From positions 1 to 13,142 of the forward strand of contig JASKJZ010000027.1 in assembly GCA_030154385.1 (NCBI GenBank): a stretch of 13,142 nt of DNA. The letters run 5' to 3'. Under the pieces are notes generated by a model. That model saw only the letters and a list, made by a program, of their open reading frames with translations. It did not search any database and was not told the origin of the DNA. Shown here piece after piece: positions 12,301-13,142 of the stretch. The translations under genes were made by a program, and so were the position numbers. The DNA comes from Clostridiales bacterium. Lineage in GTDB: Bacteria; Bacillota_A; Clostridia; Lachnospirales; Lachnospiraceae. Numbering within the stretch: position 1 is the first letter of the stretch; each line of letters begins with the position of its first letter.

Positions 12301-13142
12301 ATGGAAGTTAAACCATTAATCATAAAAAATAGAACAGCAAAAGTGCCTCTCATACAAGGTGGTATGGGGGTTGGAATCAGTCTTTCAGGGCTTGCAGGTG
12401 CCGTCGCAAGAGAAGGCGGCGTTGGCATTATCTCATCGGCACAGATTGGTTTTCGAAAGTCAGAGTTTGACAAAGATCCCATCGGGTGCAATCTATTAGC
12501 GATGGAGGAAGAGCTTGCAAAAGCCAGAGCGATTGCCCCAGAAGGCATTATCGGATTTAATATCATGGTGGCCAGTAACCATTATGAGGAATACGTTGCG
12601 CGTGCGGTTGCAATAGGAGCAGATCTCATCATATCAGGGGCAGGGCTTCCGACCAATCTGCCAGAGCTTGTGAAAGATGCAGACATTGCAATTGCCCCGA
12701 TAGTCTCGACCAAAAAGTCAGCACAGGTCATTTTAAAGTACTGGGATAAAAAATATAAAAGATGTCCCGATCTTTTGGTGATAGAAGGCCCTTTGGCGGG
12801 CGGGCACCTGGGTTTTCATGAAGAGGAGCTATCTGCCTTTACAAAACAGCGCTATGATAAGGAGATTAGGGATATTTTATCTGTGGTGGGTGAATATGAG
12901 GTCATTTACCAAAAAAAGATTCCCGTTGCACTTGCGGGGGGCATTGATTCAAAGGACGAGGCAGCACATGCGTTTTCCTTGGGTGTAGATGCGGTGCAGG
13001 TGGCCAGCCGATTTGTAACGACTACAGAGTGTGACGCCGATATTCGCTATAAAGAGGCTTATCTGGCGGCGAAGGAAGAGGACATTGTCATTGTAAAAAG
13101 TCCCGTTGGAATGCCTGGACGAGCCATACAAAATGCCTTCCT
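12301..13142 (+). CDS. FMN-dependent nitronate monooxygenase/FabX-like enzyme, 3' end outside window
   Basis: The frame is open from ATG 12301 to the right edge (280 complete codons; no stop). AGAGG (12291-12295) serves as SD. It is a TIM-barrel flavoprotein of the FabK/nitronate monooxygenase superfamily but a different subfamily from the fabK upstream. Landmarks are LIQGGMGVGISLSGLAG (17-33), SGAGLPTNLPE (112-122), EGPLAGGHLGF with the likely catalytic His169, the phosphate-binding ALAGGIDSKDE and KSPVGMPGRAI (266-276). As I remember it, this layout is shared with Helicobacter FabX, an acyl-ACP dehydrogenase/isomerase that makes unsaturated fatty acids, and with PfaD-like proteins. FabX has a Cys-rich iron-sulfur segment at its C-terminus, which would lie past the edge. 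A generic nitronate monooxygenase remains the cautious alternative. Operon position argues for a lipid role. Confidence 0.75.
   Translation, partial: MEVKPLIIKNRTAKVPLIQGGMGVGISLSGLAGAVAREGGVGIISSAQIGFRKSEFDKDPIGCNLLAMEEELAKARAIAPEGIIGFNIMVASNHYEEYVARAVAIGADLIISGAGLPTNLPELVKDADIAIAPIVSTKKSAQVILKYWDKKYKRCPDLLVIEGPLAGGHLGFHEEELSAFTKQRYDKEIRDILSVVGEYEVIYQKKIPVALAGGIDSKDEAAHAFSLGVDAVQVASRFVTTTECDADIRYKEAYLAAKEEDIVIVKSPVGMPGRAIQNAF

Overview
The window looks like part of a low-to-moderate GC Firmicute chromosome, most likely a clostridial Lachnospiraceae-type organism. The reasons are the gene order fabH-acpP-fabK-fabD-fabG-fabF-accB-fabZ-accC-accDA, FabK instead of FabI as enoyl reductase, strong purine-rich Shine-Dalgarno sequences, and consensus sigma-A type promoters. 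The assignment is from gene content and style only; no 16S or other marker is present.

Layout. Bases 1-241 hold the 3' end of a SEC-C zinc-motif protein. Bases 270-873 hold a complete YefM/YoeB toxin-antitoxin pair with its own consensus promoter and a pair of CGTACG operator cores. Its last codons lie in a perfect 15-bp inverted repeat that also separates it from the convergent gene that follows. Two leftward genes come next: a class V PLP aminotransferase (910-2007) and an ECF transporter S component (2094-2627). The S-component gene is preceded by about 230 nt of gene-free, highly foldable sequence (about 2650-2856). It includes a near-perfect 25-bp hairpin, and a possible leftward promoter is placed so that its RNA would begin at that hairpin.

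From 2946 to the right edge everything runs rightward and forms one fatty-acid operon. It starts at a TTGACA-17-TATACT promoter whose -10 and start site are covered by two tandem 16-bp repeats, a likely operator. AccB, AccC and the fused AccDA carboxyltransferase make malonyl-CoA, and FabD moves the malonyl group to ACP (acpP). FabH starts chains, FabF elongates, FabG reduces the ketone, FabZ dehydrates, and FabK (FMN) reduces the enoyl group. This is a full type II cycle plus acetyl-CoA carboxylase. The last gene, cut by the window edge, is a second flavoenzyme of the FabK/nitronate monooxygenase superfamily. It resembles Helicobacter FabX more than FabK, so a role in making unsaturated fatty acids is a reasonable but untested idea.

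Most operon junctions are tight or overlapping. The three loosest ones (fabH-acpP, fabD-fabG, accDA-last gene) each carry hairpins or tandem repeats, which suggests they are post-transcriptional control or processing points. No regulator gene (FapR or a MarR-type FabT) lies inside the window.
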